Program-made: the position numbers and the translations under genes | Notes under the pieces: model-generated | Seen by the model: only the letters and a program-made list of their open reading frames with translations | Told to the model about the DNA's origin: nothing | The model's database searches: none | Source: CAYFLR01 sp964343805 | GTDB taxonomy: Bacteria > Bdellovibrionota_B > Oligoflexia > CAYFLR01 | Assembly: GCA_964343805.1 (NCBI GenBank) | Contig: CAYFLR010000078.1 | Location: 1 to 23,065, forward strand | DNA length: 23,065 nt | Reading direction: 5' to 3' | Part shown: piece by piece, positions 7,655-16,257 of the stretch | How the letters are laid out: each line of letters opens with the position of its first letter | Numbering within the stretch: position 1 is the first letter of the stretch

Positions 7655-8026
7655 ATGAACATTGAAAATAAAAATCAGCATATCCTCATAATTGATGATG
7701 AAAAAGAACTGCTCGAGGTAATGTCAGACATTCTTACCATCGGAGGATGGAAAACCACCACCTTTACTTCCGGCCTTGATGCTTTGGCCTTTTTGGAGCA
7801 AAAAGAGGGGATTGATCTGGTGCTCTCTGATATCAAAATGCCCATCATAAATGGAATTGAGTTAACCAAGAAGATTAAAAATGTTCTGCCTCAGATTCCC
7901 ATTATTTTAATGACGGGTCATCTCCAAGCTATGCCAGAGGAGATAGAGAACCTAGATGTGGAGATTCTCTTTAAACCCATTGATTGGAATGTTCTTCATG
8001 ATTATGTTGAAAAAGCATTGAGTTAA
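7655..8026 (+). CDS. Single-domain response regulator (receiver only), copy 1
   Basis: 123 residues made of one receiver domain with no output domain. The acidic pocket (IIDDEKE, Asp14/Asp15), phosphorylation site Asp59 in LSDIKMP, the switch Thr in ILMTGH and Lys in LFKPID are all present, so it should accept phosphate from the adjacent kinase. It starts on the base after the kinase stop codon. It is a tandem duplicate of the next gene, with long identical stretches (FTSGLDA, LSDIKMPI, GIELTKK, IPIILMTGHL). The usual MP-x-MDG turn reads MPIING here, so the normally acidic residue before Gly is Asn. Such proteins act by protein contact, for example with motors, kinases or other regulators; the partner is unknown. 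Confidence 0.92.
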   Translation: MNIENKNQHILIIDDEKELLEVMSDILTIGGWKTTTFTSGLDALAFLEQKEGIDLVLSDIKMPIINGIELTKKIKNVLPQIPIILMTGHLQAMPEEIENLDVEILFKPIDWNVLHDYVEKALS

Positions 8027-8029
8027 TTT

Positions 8030-8401
8030 ATGAATAGTGAAACTAAAAAAAGCCATATACTGGTCATTGATGATGATGTGGATCTCCTAGAATGTTTAGA
8101 GGAGATGCTCGATTCGGAAGGATGGAGCAGCACATCCTTTACTTCGGGGCTAGATGCTATAGAATATATAGAAAATAAAGAGCCGGTGGATCTGATTCTT
8201 TCCGATATCAAAATGCCTATAATGGATGGGATTGAATTAACTAAAAAGTTGAAAAAACTCTGCCCGGAAATCCCGATAATTTTAATGACCGGTCATCTCC
8301 ATGCCGTACCAGAAGAGATAGAAACCATGGATATCGATTTTATCTTAAAGCCGATTGATATGGATATTTTGACCAAACATCTAGAAAAAGCTTTAAAGTA
8401 A
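8030..8401 (+). CDS. Single-domain response regulator (receiver only), copy 2
   Basis: 123 residues, receiver domain only, starting 3 bp after copy 1. Asp14-Asp16 form the acidic pocket, Asp59 in LSDIKMP is the phosphorylation site, MDG keeps the usual Asp, and ILMTGH plus LKPID give the Thr and Lys switch residues. It is about the same length as copy 1 and clearly paralogous; the most divergent parts are the first helix (DLLECLEEMLDSEG) and the last helix. The duplicated pair next to one kinase suggests a branched or phosphate-sink output. Its stop lies 2 bp from the end of a convergent gene, with no terminator hairpin between them. Confidence 0.92.
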   Translation: MNSETKKSHILVIDDDVDLLECLEEMLDSEGWSSTSFTSGLDAIEYIENKEPVDLILSDIKMPIMDGIELTKKLKKLCPEIPIILMTGHLHAVPEEIETMDIDFILKPIDMDILTKHLEKALK

Positions 8402-8403
8402 AT

Positions 8404-9657
8404 TCATTCTTCTACCGGACTTAAATCAGTTGGAGTGGGAAACTGAACCCAGGGTCCGTAACCTATGTCATTATTTGTGGGAATGGTTAAACTTCCGCCA
8501 TTTGTGATAAGTAAGGTGGTATTCACGGTCAAAGTATTATCTGTATTTTCCAAAGTAAAAAGCGCTCCATCTTTCACAATGAGCTGATCGAGAGTGAGAT
8601 CCGCTTGCAGTAGCAAGGGAGCAGGTGTAGAAAAATAGGGGGTTCTACTGCCGTTAGAAAGAAGAAGAACTCCAGGATCACTATTTTCTTTTACATAGAC
8701 GGTTCCAGCTCCTCCATGGACGGCAGAGGTTCCTTTTCCTTCTCCACCATAAGCGTGGATAGTCCCATCTAAAAGACTCACTCCTGAAACATTATTAAAG
8801 AAAATGGCGATGCGCCCTCCTCCTCCGGCTCCATTAGTGGCAACAGAATCAGGGGCATCTCCTCCATCAGCTTCGATAGCAGGTGTGCCAGCATTAGAGA
8901 GAATGGAATTTGTTTCTATATAGATGGAACCTCCGGCTCCTCCGGAAGTTCCATAGGATGCATCATTACCGGCAATTCCATTGGCGCTAATCAGGCCATT
9001 CAAAGTGAGAGTCCCGGTAAGGGTTAGGCTTATATAACCGCCTCCATCTCCTCCACTTCCCCCACTGGAATCCCAAATTCCTCCGCCGGAACCAAACTCA
9101 GTGGGGTTAAGTAAATTTCCATAAGGTGTGGGAATAGAGGGTCCACCTCCATATCCTCCATGAGATCCTCCACGATCTCGGTGACAGGAGCCACCAGTGG
9201 AGGTAAAGCCCACGGTATAACCACAATATCCTCCACTGGCGTACTGAGAAAAACCTTCTCTGGCTCCAGCATAACCAGTACCATCAGCGTTAATTTGGGT
9301 GTTCTCACCAATGGAAATATTGGCCGCTGTGGCAACTAAGCTAAAGGCGGTGTAATAACTATTTTCTATCGCTGAAAGTTTGCTATCAGCTCCCGTTAAA
9401 GTGAGGTCATTTGCCAAATTTAGAACATGAGCTTTTACTTCACTGCCAACAGAAATTGTTAAAAAGTCCGTGGTTAGATAGAATGTTTCTAAGAGGGATC
9501 TTCCAGTTACAGTTAATCCATTGGCTTCACTCTGGTCCACAGTAGTGATGCTTGGAATACTTTGTCTGCTTCCTTTTTCAATGGTGATGGTGCTAAAGCT
9601 GATTCCATCATCAATATATGCCATTTTATTATTTGCAGTGACGGTAGAGAAATCCAA
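8404..9657 (-). CDS. Glycine-rich surface-type protein, N-terminally truncated (probable remnant)
   Basis: A 417-codon open frame, but without signal peptide, convincing ribosome site or ATG near its start. The frame opens after a TAA at about 9676 with AYRANGLDFSTVTANN; the first ATG is only at about 9624 (KMAYIDDG), and 9657 is a TTG. The body is Ser/Thr/Gly-rich with beta-helix-like periodicity (LTLTGTLTLNGLISANG, GGAGGSIYIETNSILS, GAGGGGRIAIFFNN), as in secreted filamentous or adhesin-type proteins of predatory and delta-type bacteria. The Gly blocks at about 165-225 are extreme. It ends abruptly with SPVEE, without an anchor or autotransporter domain. Best read as an internal piece of a once larger surface protein. 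It is convergent with the receiver genes. Fragment status is moderately sure; function unknown. Confidence 0.6.
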   Translation of the reverse strand: MDFSTVTANNKMAYIDDGISFSTITIEKGSRQSIPSITTVDQSEANGLTVTGRSLLETFYLTTDFLTISVGSEVKAHVLNLANDLTLTGADSKLSAIENSYYTAFSLVATAANISIGENTQINADGTGYAGAREGFSQYASGGYCGYTVGFTSTGGSCHRDRGGSHGGYGGGPSIPTPYGNLLNPTEFGSGGGIWDSSGGSGGDGGGYISLTLTGTLTLNGLISANGIAGNDASYGTSGGAGGSIYIETNSILSNAGTPAIEADGGDAPDSVATNGAGGGGRIAIFFNNVSGVSLLDGTIHAYGGEGKGTSAVHGGAGTVYVKENSDPGVLLLSNGSRTPYFSTPAPLLLQADLTLDQLIVKDGALFTLENTDNTLTVNTTLLITNGGSLTIPTNNDIGYGPWVQFPTPTDLSPVEE

Positions 9658-9768
9658 ACCATTGGCCCTGTAGGCTTAATCACGGAAGTAAATAGTATAT
9701 TTTACTAGTAATATTAAAGTGTTAGACTTAGGGTTTTTTTAGAGAAAAATAGGGGATTTTCTTACTTT

Positions 9769-9797
9769 TTGAGTTTTTACTCAATTCTCTTCATACT
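9769..9797 (+). promoter_or_regulatory. Probable promoter with embedded palindrome, upstream of Cys-repeat lipoprotein
   Basis: TTGAGT (9769-9774) and CATACT (9792-9797) are spaced by 17 bp, about 49 bp before the ATG. The -35 is one arm of a perfect palindrome, TTGAGT-TTTT-ACTCAA (9769-9784), which could be an operator overlapping the promoter. The rest of the 9658-9845 intergenic stretch is AT-rich with nothing else recognised. Confidence 0.4.
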
Positions 9798-9845
9798 TTA
9801 CCGAAAGGAATTCAGACCCTCATGTAATAAAAATAGGAGATAAAA

Positions 9846-11491
9846 ATGGCCCACTTTCTCAAAACACTTCTTTCGGCACTGCTTTTAACCATAACCTTTT
9901 ATGGATGTGAGGGTATCGAAAACCTCTTTGGCGGTGATGATGGAGATGATGAATCCTCTAACAATAATAATGGTGAAGTAGAGCATAACTTAGTGGGAAC
10001 TTGGTCTACCGGCTGCCTTAAGATGGATGATATTGATGACGAGTTGTTAGCGTTCTATAAGGGGAAAGCGAGCGAAAGTGGAACGGATGATTTTGACTCT
10101 TCCTCCAATAACAATTTAAGTGATACAGCTTCCGCAGTGTATATATTTGAGTTTTTTGAGGAATTTTGTGAAGAGGCGGATACCACTTGGGATTTCTTAA
10201 GCTTTACAGATGATACCTCAGATTTTTACTCTTGCACCTTTGCCAAAGATACCCCTCTTCCTGAAGGGTGGGATGAAAACTGTGAGGAAGGCTATGAGTC
10301 ATTTACTGAGACAGACCTACTTGCAAGTGGCTATGTGCAGATCGGTTGCATGAAAGAGGATTTTACCTTACCCGATGAAACTGAGTGGTTTGATTATTTC
10401 TATGACATGAAATATTGTGATCAGGGTGATTCTTTTTATTCAGATTTTCTGGACGATGGAGAAGATTATGGCATCTATAAATGTATAATTAAGAAGGATA
10501 AGGAAATTCCAGCTGGTTGGGATCAGGACTGTCCTGCTGGGTTTTCTAGTTTTAAAAAAGATGACTATATAGATAGCGTTTCTTTTGGTTGTATCAAAGA
10601 GGGCTTTGTAGATGAAGGTCTTGATGACTACTATTTGGAATCGATCTTTTTAGAAAACTTTTGTCCAGTGAATGGGGGAGAGTTTTCCCACGTACTTGAA
10701 GAAGGTCATGATCATGCTTTTGGATGCCTCGTCTATAAGACTGAGGAAATCGATCCTGCTTGGAAAACCTCTTGCCCTTCCGGTTATGAAGTGGCGGAAT
10801 TCGAGCCTGATTGGGATGAAAACTTGACCTTTTTTGGTTGTAAGATGGAAGGCAGTGGAGAAGAAATTCCCCAGCAGGAAGAGGCTCATATTAGGCCCAC
10901 AGCCCCATTAAATAAAGAGCAGCAGGATTTTAAAGACAAGCATTGTAAGGATAAAGAGGAAGGGAATATGGCTATTTTTCATCACCCTGAAACTGAAGAA
11001 CTTTTAGAATTCGGTTGTATTTACTTCTCTGATTCCCTACCTGATGAAAGTTGGAAAGACGCATGTGAAGAGGGATTTGCCCCTTTTGACAATCTATCTG
11101 ATGATATGCACTTGAGACATTTTGGCTGTCGAGCTGAAAGCGCCGAGTACTTCCCGGAATCAATCAAAATCACTCATCAGTTTGAAAAGGTGGTATGGTC
11201 AAAACCGTATTACAGCACTTTGCTGACCAAGCTTGTCAGGAGGAACCTTTTATTAAAAATGAATCTTCCGAGTATAAAATAGGAAAAACTCTGGCAGGCA
11301 AAGCCACTGAAATTGACTTTACCAGTGAGCTAGAGGATTCTGATATGGATGAAGAGCTCAAAGAGACTTCTTACCGAACTTTTGTAATTAAAGATGGCTC
11401 GCTCTCCTTTGCGATGGGTGAGAACTATGATGATCCTAATAATCGATCGACAGAGCAAAGTAAGGTAGTGGTTTATAAGCGAGTTCAGTAG
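9846..11491 (+). CDS. Lipoprotein with four tandem 4-Cys repeats and split lipocalin-like ends (frameshifted)
   Basis: Starts with a lipoprotein signal (lipobox FYGC, Cys21), then an Asp/Asn-rich linker and LVGTWSTGC at 49-57, which resembles the first strand of lipocalin-like lipoproteins. Residues about 98-430 form four repeats of about 82-94 residues, each with four Cys: 108/130/146/168, 191/213/229/249, 273/294/310/332 and 367/391/407/428. The second-to-third Cys distance is exactly 16 in every repeat, within a P-x-x-W-x3-C-x2-G-(F/Y) signature, and each repeat ends FGC or similar. After SIKITHQFEK (about 11187) the frame is lost: the original frame stops at 11282, while the sensible continuation (MVKTVLQHFADQAC, then YKIG, EIDFT, VVVYKR) lies in another frame to 11491. 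One missing G in GGTGG would restore EKGGMVKT. Family not recognised; probably a disulfide-rich envelope protein. Confidence 0.75.
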
Positions 11492-11648
11492 TGCACTTAC
11501 CATAACCTCCCGTATCCCCATTTGAGGTACAAGTTGGATTTCTCGTTTGGTAACCATATGAAAATAAAAAGTTTCTTGTGATTTCTTATCTTTTTCCCGT
11601 TAGTAACCGATAAGTTGCTGAGTGTATAAAATATCATCGGAGGAACTT

Positions 11649-13816
11649 TTGAGATTACCTATTCTACTTATACTTTGCCTCTTTAGCTTTCTTACCTTCA
11701 GTTGCAAAAAGCGAGCAATTCTCACGGCTCGAACTTCCAGTGTGGAAACAGGGCAGCAAAACCAAGATCCTAAGAGTGGCTTAGATAATGGCAAATCCAC
11801 TTCTAGGTCAGAAAATTTGCGAGCGAGTGGAAAGTCTGATGATGAAGAAGATAATTCTGAAAAAACCAATGAACAAAAAATCCAAATGGATGACGATCAA
11901 AAGGGTAGGGAATCGGACGTGACTAAAAAAGTCCGTAGAGTGGAAGAGAGATTCCAATCTTCTAATGTGGAATCCAATCAAGTGGAGATTGATCTTGAAA
12001 TGGAAACTATTATCCATAGTCTCACCATGAGAAAGCAGGTGTTGGATAAATCCAAGACCTTTACCCAAATTGAAAGACCCATTATTACCGAGAGGGTGAC
12101 TCAAGGTCGATCCGGGCAACAAATTAGAAAAACTTTTTTTCAAAATGAAGCAGGAATTTTAGATATTTTAATAGTGATTGATAATTCCGGCTCTATGGCA
12201 GAAGAGCAGGCTAATTTGGCCACTAAATTAAAAGCTCTCCTCTCCTATGTAAAAGACAGTAATTGGCAAATTGGAGTGGTAACTACTGATCCTGCTGATC
12301 CTTGTTTAAGAGGTCTTATACGGAAAGGTGATGCAAATGCAGAAAGTGCTTTTATGAATGCGGTTCAAGCTGGTGTCGGAGGTTATCATGTGGAACAGGG
12401 AATCAGACAGGCAGTGACAGGTCTTTCCTGTAGCAATAGCCCCTGGATTAGAAAAAACTCTACTATTGCTGTCTTGATTGTGAGTGATGAAGATAATTGC
12501 AGCAGTGGTTTTGGCTGCCCTAATACCAATTGGCAAAACGAGCAATACCTTTTAGATTACCTCAGCTCTATTCGTAAGCTGGGGGAAGATGCTCGCATTT
12601 ATGGAATTTTTTATCCCCCCGGTGAAGCTTGTAGTACTGCTTCATGGGAGGCTTTTATCTATAAGAGTGCAATTCAAGCGACGGGTGGGACCTACGGTTC
12701 TATCTGTGACAGTGATTACTCATCCACCTTAAGATCTATTTCAGAAGATGTTTCAGAAATTTTAAAAGCTCAATTTGCCCTCGATAGCGTTCCTGATACG
12801 GGCAGTGAAAAGGTTTTTATCAATGGACAAAGACAAAACGGTGGGTACACTATTTCAGGCAATACTATGACCTTTAGCACGGAGCCTCCCTATTTAGCCA
12901 AAATTGAGGTGGAGTATACTGTGGGTGCCTCGGAAATTTTCTCTACGGTGAGCTTAAATCATCCTCCGGTGGTTTCCTCAGTTAATATTAAAATTAAAGG
13001 TCAAAATGTTCCTAAGAACCAATACCAAGTGGATAAAGGAAATAAAAAAGTTAATTTCTTGGCTCTTCCTCCTGAGGGAGAAGAGATAGTTATCAGTTAT
13101 AGAAAAGATATCCCACTTACAAAGTCGTTTACCATTGGGGCTATTACCGGNNNNNNNNNNGAGTGGATGTAGTGACGGTGCAAGTAAATGGAGTAGGGGT
13201 TGCTTTTGATTACCGAGATGAACAAATATCCCCTGATCCCATTCCAACTGACAGCAGCGAAATTGTTATTTCCTATGAGCAGTTTGGCGATCCTTTATTA
13301 GAATACCCTCTCTTATTAGAAGATGATATTGCCATCGCCGCGAGAGATAAGCAAAGTGGTGAGAGCATTTCTTATGAACAGACGGAAAAAAGTGTGATTT
13401 TTAAGAGGGAAGATTTTGCTGTGGGGCGTGAAATTGAGTTCCTGCAAGATTATAAAAAGAAAACCAATTTCAACTTTAGGCTCCCTCATGAGCCCATCCC
13501 CGGTTCTATTAAAATCAGTGAGAGTGGGGAGAAGTGTGAACCCAATCAAATTAAAGTTTGGGAAAATAGATGGGTCTCAGTCAATTGTGATTTAAATAAG
13601 GAAAGAATCGTTCAAGTCTCTTACGATTATGAAACCGATATAAAAAGTGAATTCATAATGTCCGACCTAGGTGATATAGAAAATACGATTTGGCAAGTTA
13701 AAGTAGCAGGGGAAGTTTATACCGATTTTGTAAGAGAAGGTAATACCGTTAAGATTGCTGAAAAACTCCCTGCCCATACTGAGATAGTTATTTCGGTGGA
13801 ATGGCCCAACGATTAA
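11649..13816 (+). CDS. VWA-domain lipoprotein with C-terminal beta modules (interrupted by assembly gap)
   Basis: TTG start chosen because a GGAGG ribosome site lies just before it and it directly opens a lipoprotein signal (RLPILLILCLF, lipobox TFSC, Cys19). An acidic, Lys-rich linker of about 130 residues follows. The von Willebrand A domain (about 170-370) starts DILIVIDNSGSM with the metal-site DxSxS at Asp178, and contains IGVVTTDP, VLIVSDEDNC and several Cys, probably disulfide-bonded in the periplasm or on the surface. The C-terminus has repeated beta-sandwich-like units (KVFINGQ, NIKIKGQNVP, TVQVNGVG; each ending EVEYT, VISYRK or VISYEQ). A 10-N gap at 13151-13160 breaks the frame; the continuation from 13161 (VDVVTVQVNG) ends at 13816. 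The VWA fold suggests a metal-dependent adhesion or protein-binding role; the partner is unknown. Confidence 0.85.
13151..13160. other. Scaffold gap (10 N)
   Basis: Run of ten N inside the VWA lipoprotein gene. Frames on the two sides do not match, so the true gap is not exactly 10 bases or flanking bases are missing. Confidence 0.98.
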
Positions 13817-14061
13817 GACTCTAATTTAGGTTTTGATTTTCTTCTCATAAAACAGGCGGGATCAAAACCAAAGTACCTGAGACATCCTAGCACCAACACA
13901 ACCGCCGCTGCCTCATCCAAATTTCCCACTAGGGGAATATTATCCGGGATCAGTTCTATGACTCCGGCTGTGGGGTTTAAAATGTAGATGACCCCAATTA
14001 TCCCAATCACCAAATTAAAGAGGGTCTTGCCTAAAGTTCTCTGTGTTTGTTCTTTTGTCAT
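13813..14061 (-). CDS. DUF1232 (YkvA-like) small membrane protein
   Basis: 82 residues from the ATG at 14061, chosen because a GAGG ribosome site lies 7-8 bp before it; longer versions of the frame run back over the neighbouring promoter region. The segment LFNLVIGIIGVIYIL is a transmembrane helix, followed by the DUF1232 hallmark LIPDNIPLVGNLDEAAA and a second hydrophobic stretch (VVLVLGCLRYFGFD). The C-terminus is basic (MRRKSKPK), suggesting a cytoplasmic tail. DUF1232 proteins are small inner-membrane proteins of unknown function. Its stop codon overlaps that of the convergent VWA gene, with no terminator between. Start fairly sure, family sure, role unknown. Confidence 0.85.
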   Translation of the reverse strand: MTKEQTQRTLGKTLFNLVIGIIGVIYILNPTAGVIELIPDNIPLVGNLDEAAAVVLVLGCLRYFGFDPACFMRRKSKPKLES

Positions 14062-14143
14062 CTCATTTCCTCTGCTCTCATTGTTTCTAAAAAGCCTTCC
14101 CTTTGCAAGAGTAATTGTGCAAGATAGAGATAGGAGAAACCAA

Positions 14144-15679
14144 ATGAATCTAAAAATAATTCTAGTTATGTTAACTTTATGGGGTTGCACAACTGCTCCT
14201 TATGCTGATCCTGAGTCGGCTATCTTGCCGCTTTCTTATGAGGAATTAACCAACAATTATGATAGGAATTCTCTTTCGCTTTGGCGTAAAGAGTTAGATC
14301 ATGTCCATAGCTTTCTCGAAAAAAATAAACAGCAACTCTTTTATCCGAAGGGGTTAAGTGAAGTCTTATCCAAAGAGCAGAGAACCTCTTTACGAAATTT
14401 AATGGAGTTTATTTACAATCACTTTGCCGCCATCTATCGGTATGAACGCCGATTTGCTGACTACAATCATTTGCCTAATGATTTACTGAAGCAGAAAGCC
14501 TTTTTCCGCTATTTTGAAGCCTATATATTGCAATACAAATACGCCTTGATTTTTATCCAAATACTTGAGCCCTACGATGATCTTTTAAATGTTATCTTGA
14601 ATGAAAAGTCGGACGAAACCGGGCTTCCGGTGAATTCTTTTGCCCATTTTAAATTCTATTTTCTGCATCTTGGCATGGCCTCTCGTTTTGTGGCTTTTAA
14701 TCGGATCAATGAGTTTTATGAAAGAACAACGGGAGTTAAACTTCCTTCCTTACTCAAAAAAGATGTGACTTTTATCTGGCGTATGGGCAAAGGGGAGGGG
14801 ATCTACCTTACTTTTAAAAATGCTGTGACCATCATTAATCAAACCAGTAAGAAATTTTTTTTCCCTATGCAAAAAAAGGTGGCCAGTTGGATGGGTGATG
14901 TGAAAGTATGGAGACCTTCTAAATACCTTATTACCAAGGAGCAGATCAAAGAGATGGCTCCTCTTTTAGCTCCTGGCGATGTGTTATTTGAACGGCGAGA
15001 TTGGTATTTGTCAAATATTGCCCTGCCTGGCTATTGGCCGCATATGGCTCTTTATTTAGGAGACTTAAAACAAATAGGGCACTTTTTTAAAGAGGATAAT
15101 GAGACTTTAAATTGGGTGAAACAGCAAGGAGAATTCTCAGGTGATTTTGTTAAACTGCTATCAATTAAATATCCACAGGCTATAAAGTATTTCCAGCAGA
15201 AAAATAAAAAGGGTCATACCTATCGAGTGATTGAGGCGATCAGTGAGGGAGTCTCTTTTACCTCTTTAGAGTTCTCGGCAAAGGCTGATTCCTTAGCGGT
15301 TCTAAGACCTAAATTATCTAAAGTCGAGTTGGCCCGAGCTATATTACTGGCATTCTCTCACTTGCAAAAACCCTATGATTTTGATTTTGATATCCTAACA
15401 GATAGAGCTTTAGTTTGCTCAGAACTGATTTACAAATCCTTTGAACCCTCTTCTGATTTCAAGGGGCTTCGCCTCCCGTTCATGGAAGTGCTGGGAAGAA
15501 AGTCGGTGGCTCCCAATGAAGTGGTAAAGGTCTTTGATAAAAATTATCAGACAGGGAACAATCAATTCGACTTTATACTTTTTCTAGATGCTCATGAACC
15601 CACCCTTAAATCTCTGCCTCGGTCTGTGAAAGACTTTCGTGAAAGTTGGAAACGTTCAAAATGGTTTAGTGGGAATTAA
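14144..15679 (+). CDS. Lipoprotein with YiiX/C92-type permuted papain amidase domain
   Basis: ATG at 14144 follows an AGGAGAAA ribosome site and opens a lipoprotein signal (MNLKIILVMLTLWGC, Cys15), giving 511 residues. About 250 residues of helical sequence without recognised domain follow (FIYNHFAAIYRYERR and similar). The C-terminal half is a YiiX-like NlpC/P60-superfamily domain: LAPGDVLFERRD, then GYWPHMALYLG with His300, and ALVCSELIYKSF with Cys425. The His-before-Cys order is the permuted arrangement of family C92 (DUF830). Such enzymes hydrolyse amide or acyl bonds in lipids or cell-wall peptides; the substrate here is unknown. The lipid anchor places it in the envelope. Its end overlaps the convergent kinase gene by 4 bp. 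Confidence 0.85.
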   Translation: MNLKIILVMLTLWGCTTAPYADPESAILPLSYEELTNNYDRNSLSLWRKELDHVHSFLEKNKQQLFYPKGLSEVLSKEQRTSLRNLMEFIYNHFAAIYRYERRFADYNHLPNDLLKQKAFFRYFEAYILQYKYALIFIQILEPYDDLLNVILNEKSDETGLPVNSFAHFKFYFLHLGMASRFVAFNRINEFYERTTGVKLPSLLKKDVTFIWRMGKGEGIYLTFKNAVTIINQTSKKFFFPMQKKVASWMGDVKVWRPSKYLITKEQIKEMAPLLAPGDVLFERRDWYLSNIALPGYWPHMALYLGDLKQIGHFFKEDNETLNWVKQQGEFSGDFVKLLSIKYPQAIKYFQQKNKKGHTYRVIEAISEGVSFTSLEFSAKADSLAVLRPKLSKVELARAILLAFSHLQKPYDFDFDILTDRALVCSELIYKSFEPSSDFKGLRLPFMEVLGRKSVAPNEVVKVFDKNYQTGNNQFDFILFLDAHEPTLKSLPRSVKDFRESWKRSKWFSGN

Positions 15680-16257
15680 ATTCTTTTAAAGGGGAGATCC
15701 ACCACAAAGGTGGTGTTTCGATTCTCTTTGATATAGATAATCCCGCCATGAGCTTCTACAATCTTTTTAGAAAGCCCCAGTCCGATGCCAGAACCCTTAT
15801 TCATTTCCTTGGTGGAATAAAAGGGTTTAAAAATATCCTCTCTGACCATGGTTGGGATACCAAAACCACTATCAGTGACTTCAATCCGAACCAGATTATT
15901 TTTCTTCATGGCGGTCACTGCCATCCATCTTTCATTTAATTTTGCCACCGCATTGCAGGCATTATCAAAGAGATTGTGCAGCACTTGAGAAATTCCACCT
16001 ACGTCGCATTCAAATTTCACATCTCCGGGAGCTTCTAAAAAGGTAACTTTGACTTGGTTGGCTTTAAAATTTTGTTTGTTGATGAATAAGATTTCGTTGA
16101 TCAACTGGTTGAGACTGACCGTTTCAAAGCTCATCTGAGATTTGCTGGCGAGGTTGGTAAAAGATTGAATGATCTCTGCCATGGTCCTGGTTTTCTTTTT
16201 GATCTCAGTAACCGCGTTGAATACCTCTTTGAAGCCGAGTTCTCGCACCTCAACTAG
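15676..16257 (-). pseudogene. Kinase-core half of a receiver-kinase gene, cut off by an in-frame stop
   Basis: Continues in the same frame as the receiver gene upstream after one TAG (16258-16260), reading LVEVRELGFKEVFNAV. A GTG at 16246-16248 and an internal ATG (MAEIIQSF) are possible restarts, but neither has a good ribosome site. It encodes the second dimerisation helix (IKKKTRTMAEIIQSFTNLA) and an ATPase core with N box NLFDNACNAV, G1 DSGFGIP, F box FKPFYSTKE and G2 GSGIGLGLS, all intact. The first dimerisation helix lies before the stop. Intact ATPase boxes argue that the break is recent, a sequencing error, or read through. Without read-through this piece has no complete dimer helix and would not act as a kinase. 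Confidence 0.65.

Noticed and set aside
11195..11491. Separate 98-residue gene
   Set aside because: Its sequence continues the lipocalin-like C-terminus of the preceding lipoprotein in a shifted frame; no independent ribosome site, so it was merged as a frameshifted gene.
13988..14143. Extended N-terminus for the YiiX-like lipoprotein
   Set aside because: The upstream codons overlap the divergent DUF1232 gene; the ATG at 14144 has a good ribosome site and directly opens a lipoprotein signal.
14062..14190. Longer N-terminus for the DUF1232 protein
   Set aside because: It would overlap the start of the YiiX-like gene; the ATG at 14061 has a clear GAGG site and leaves the complete family domain.
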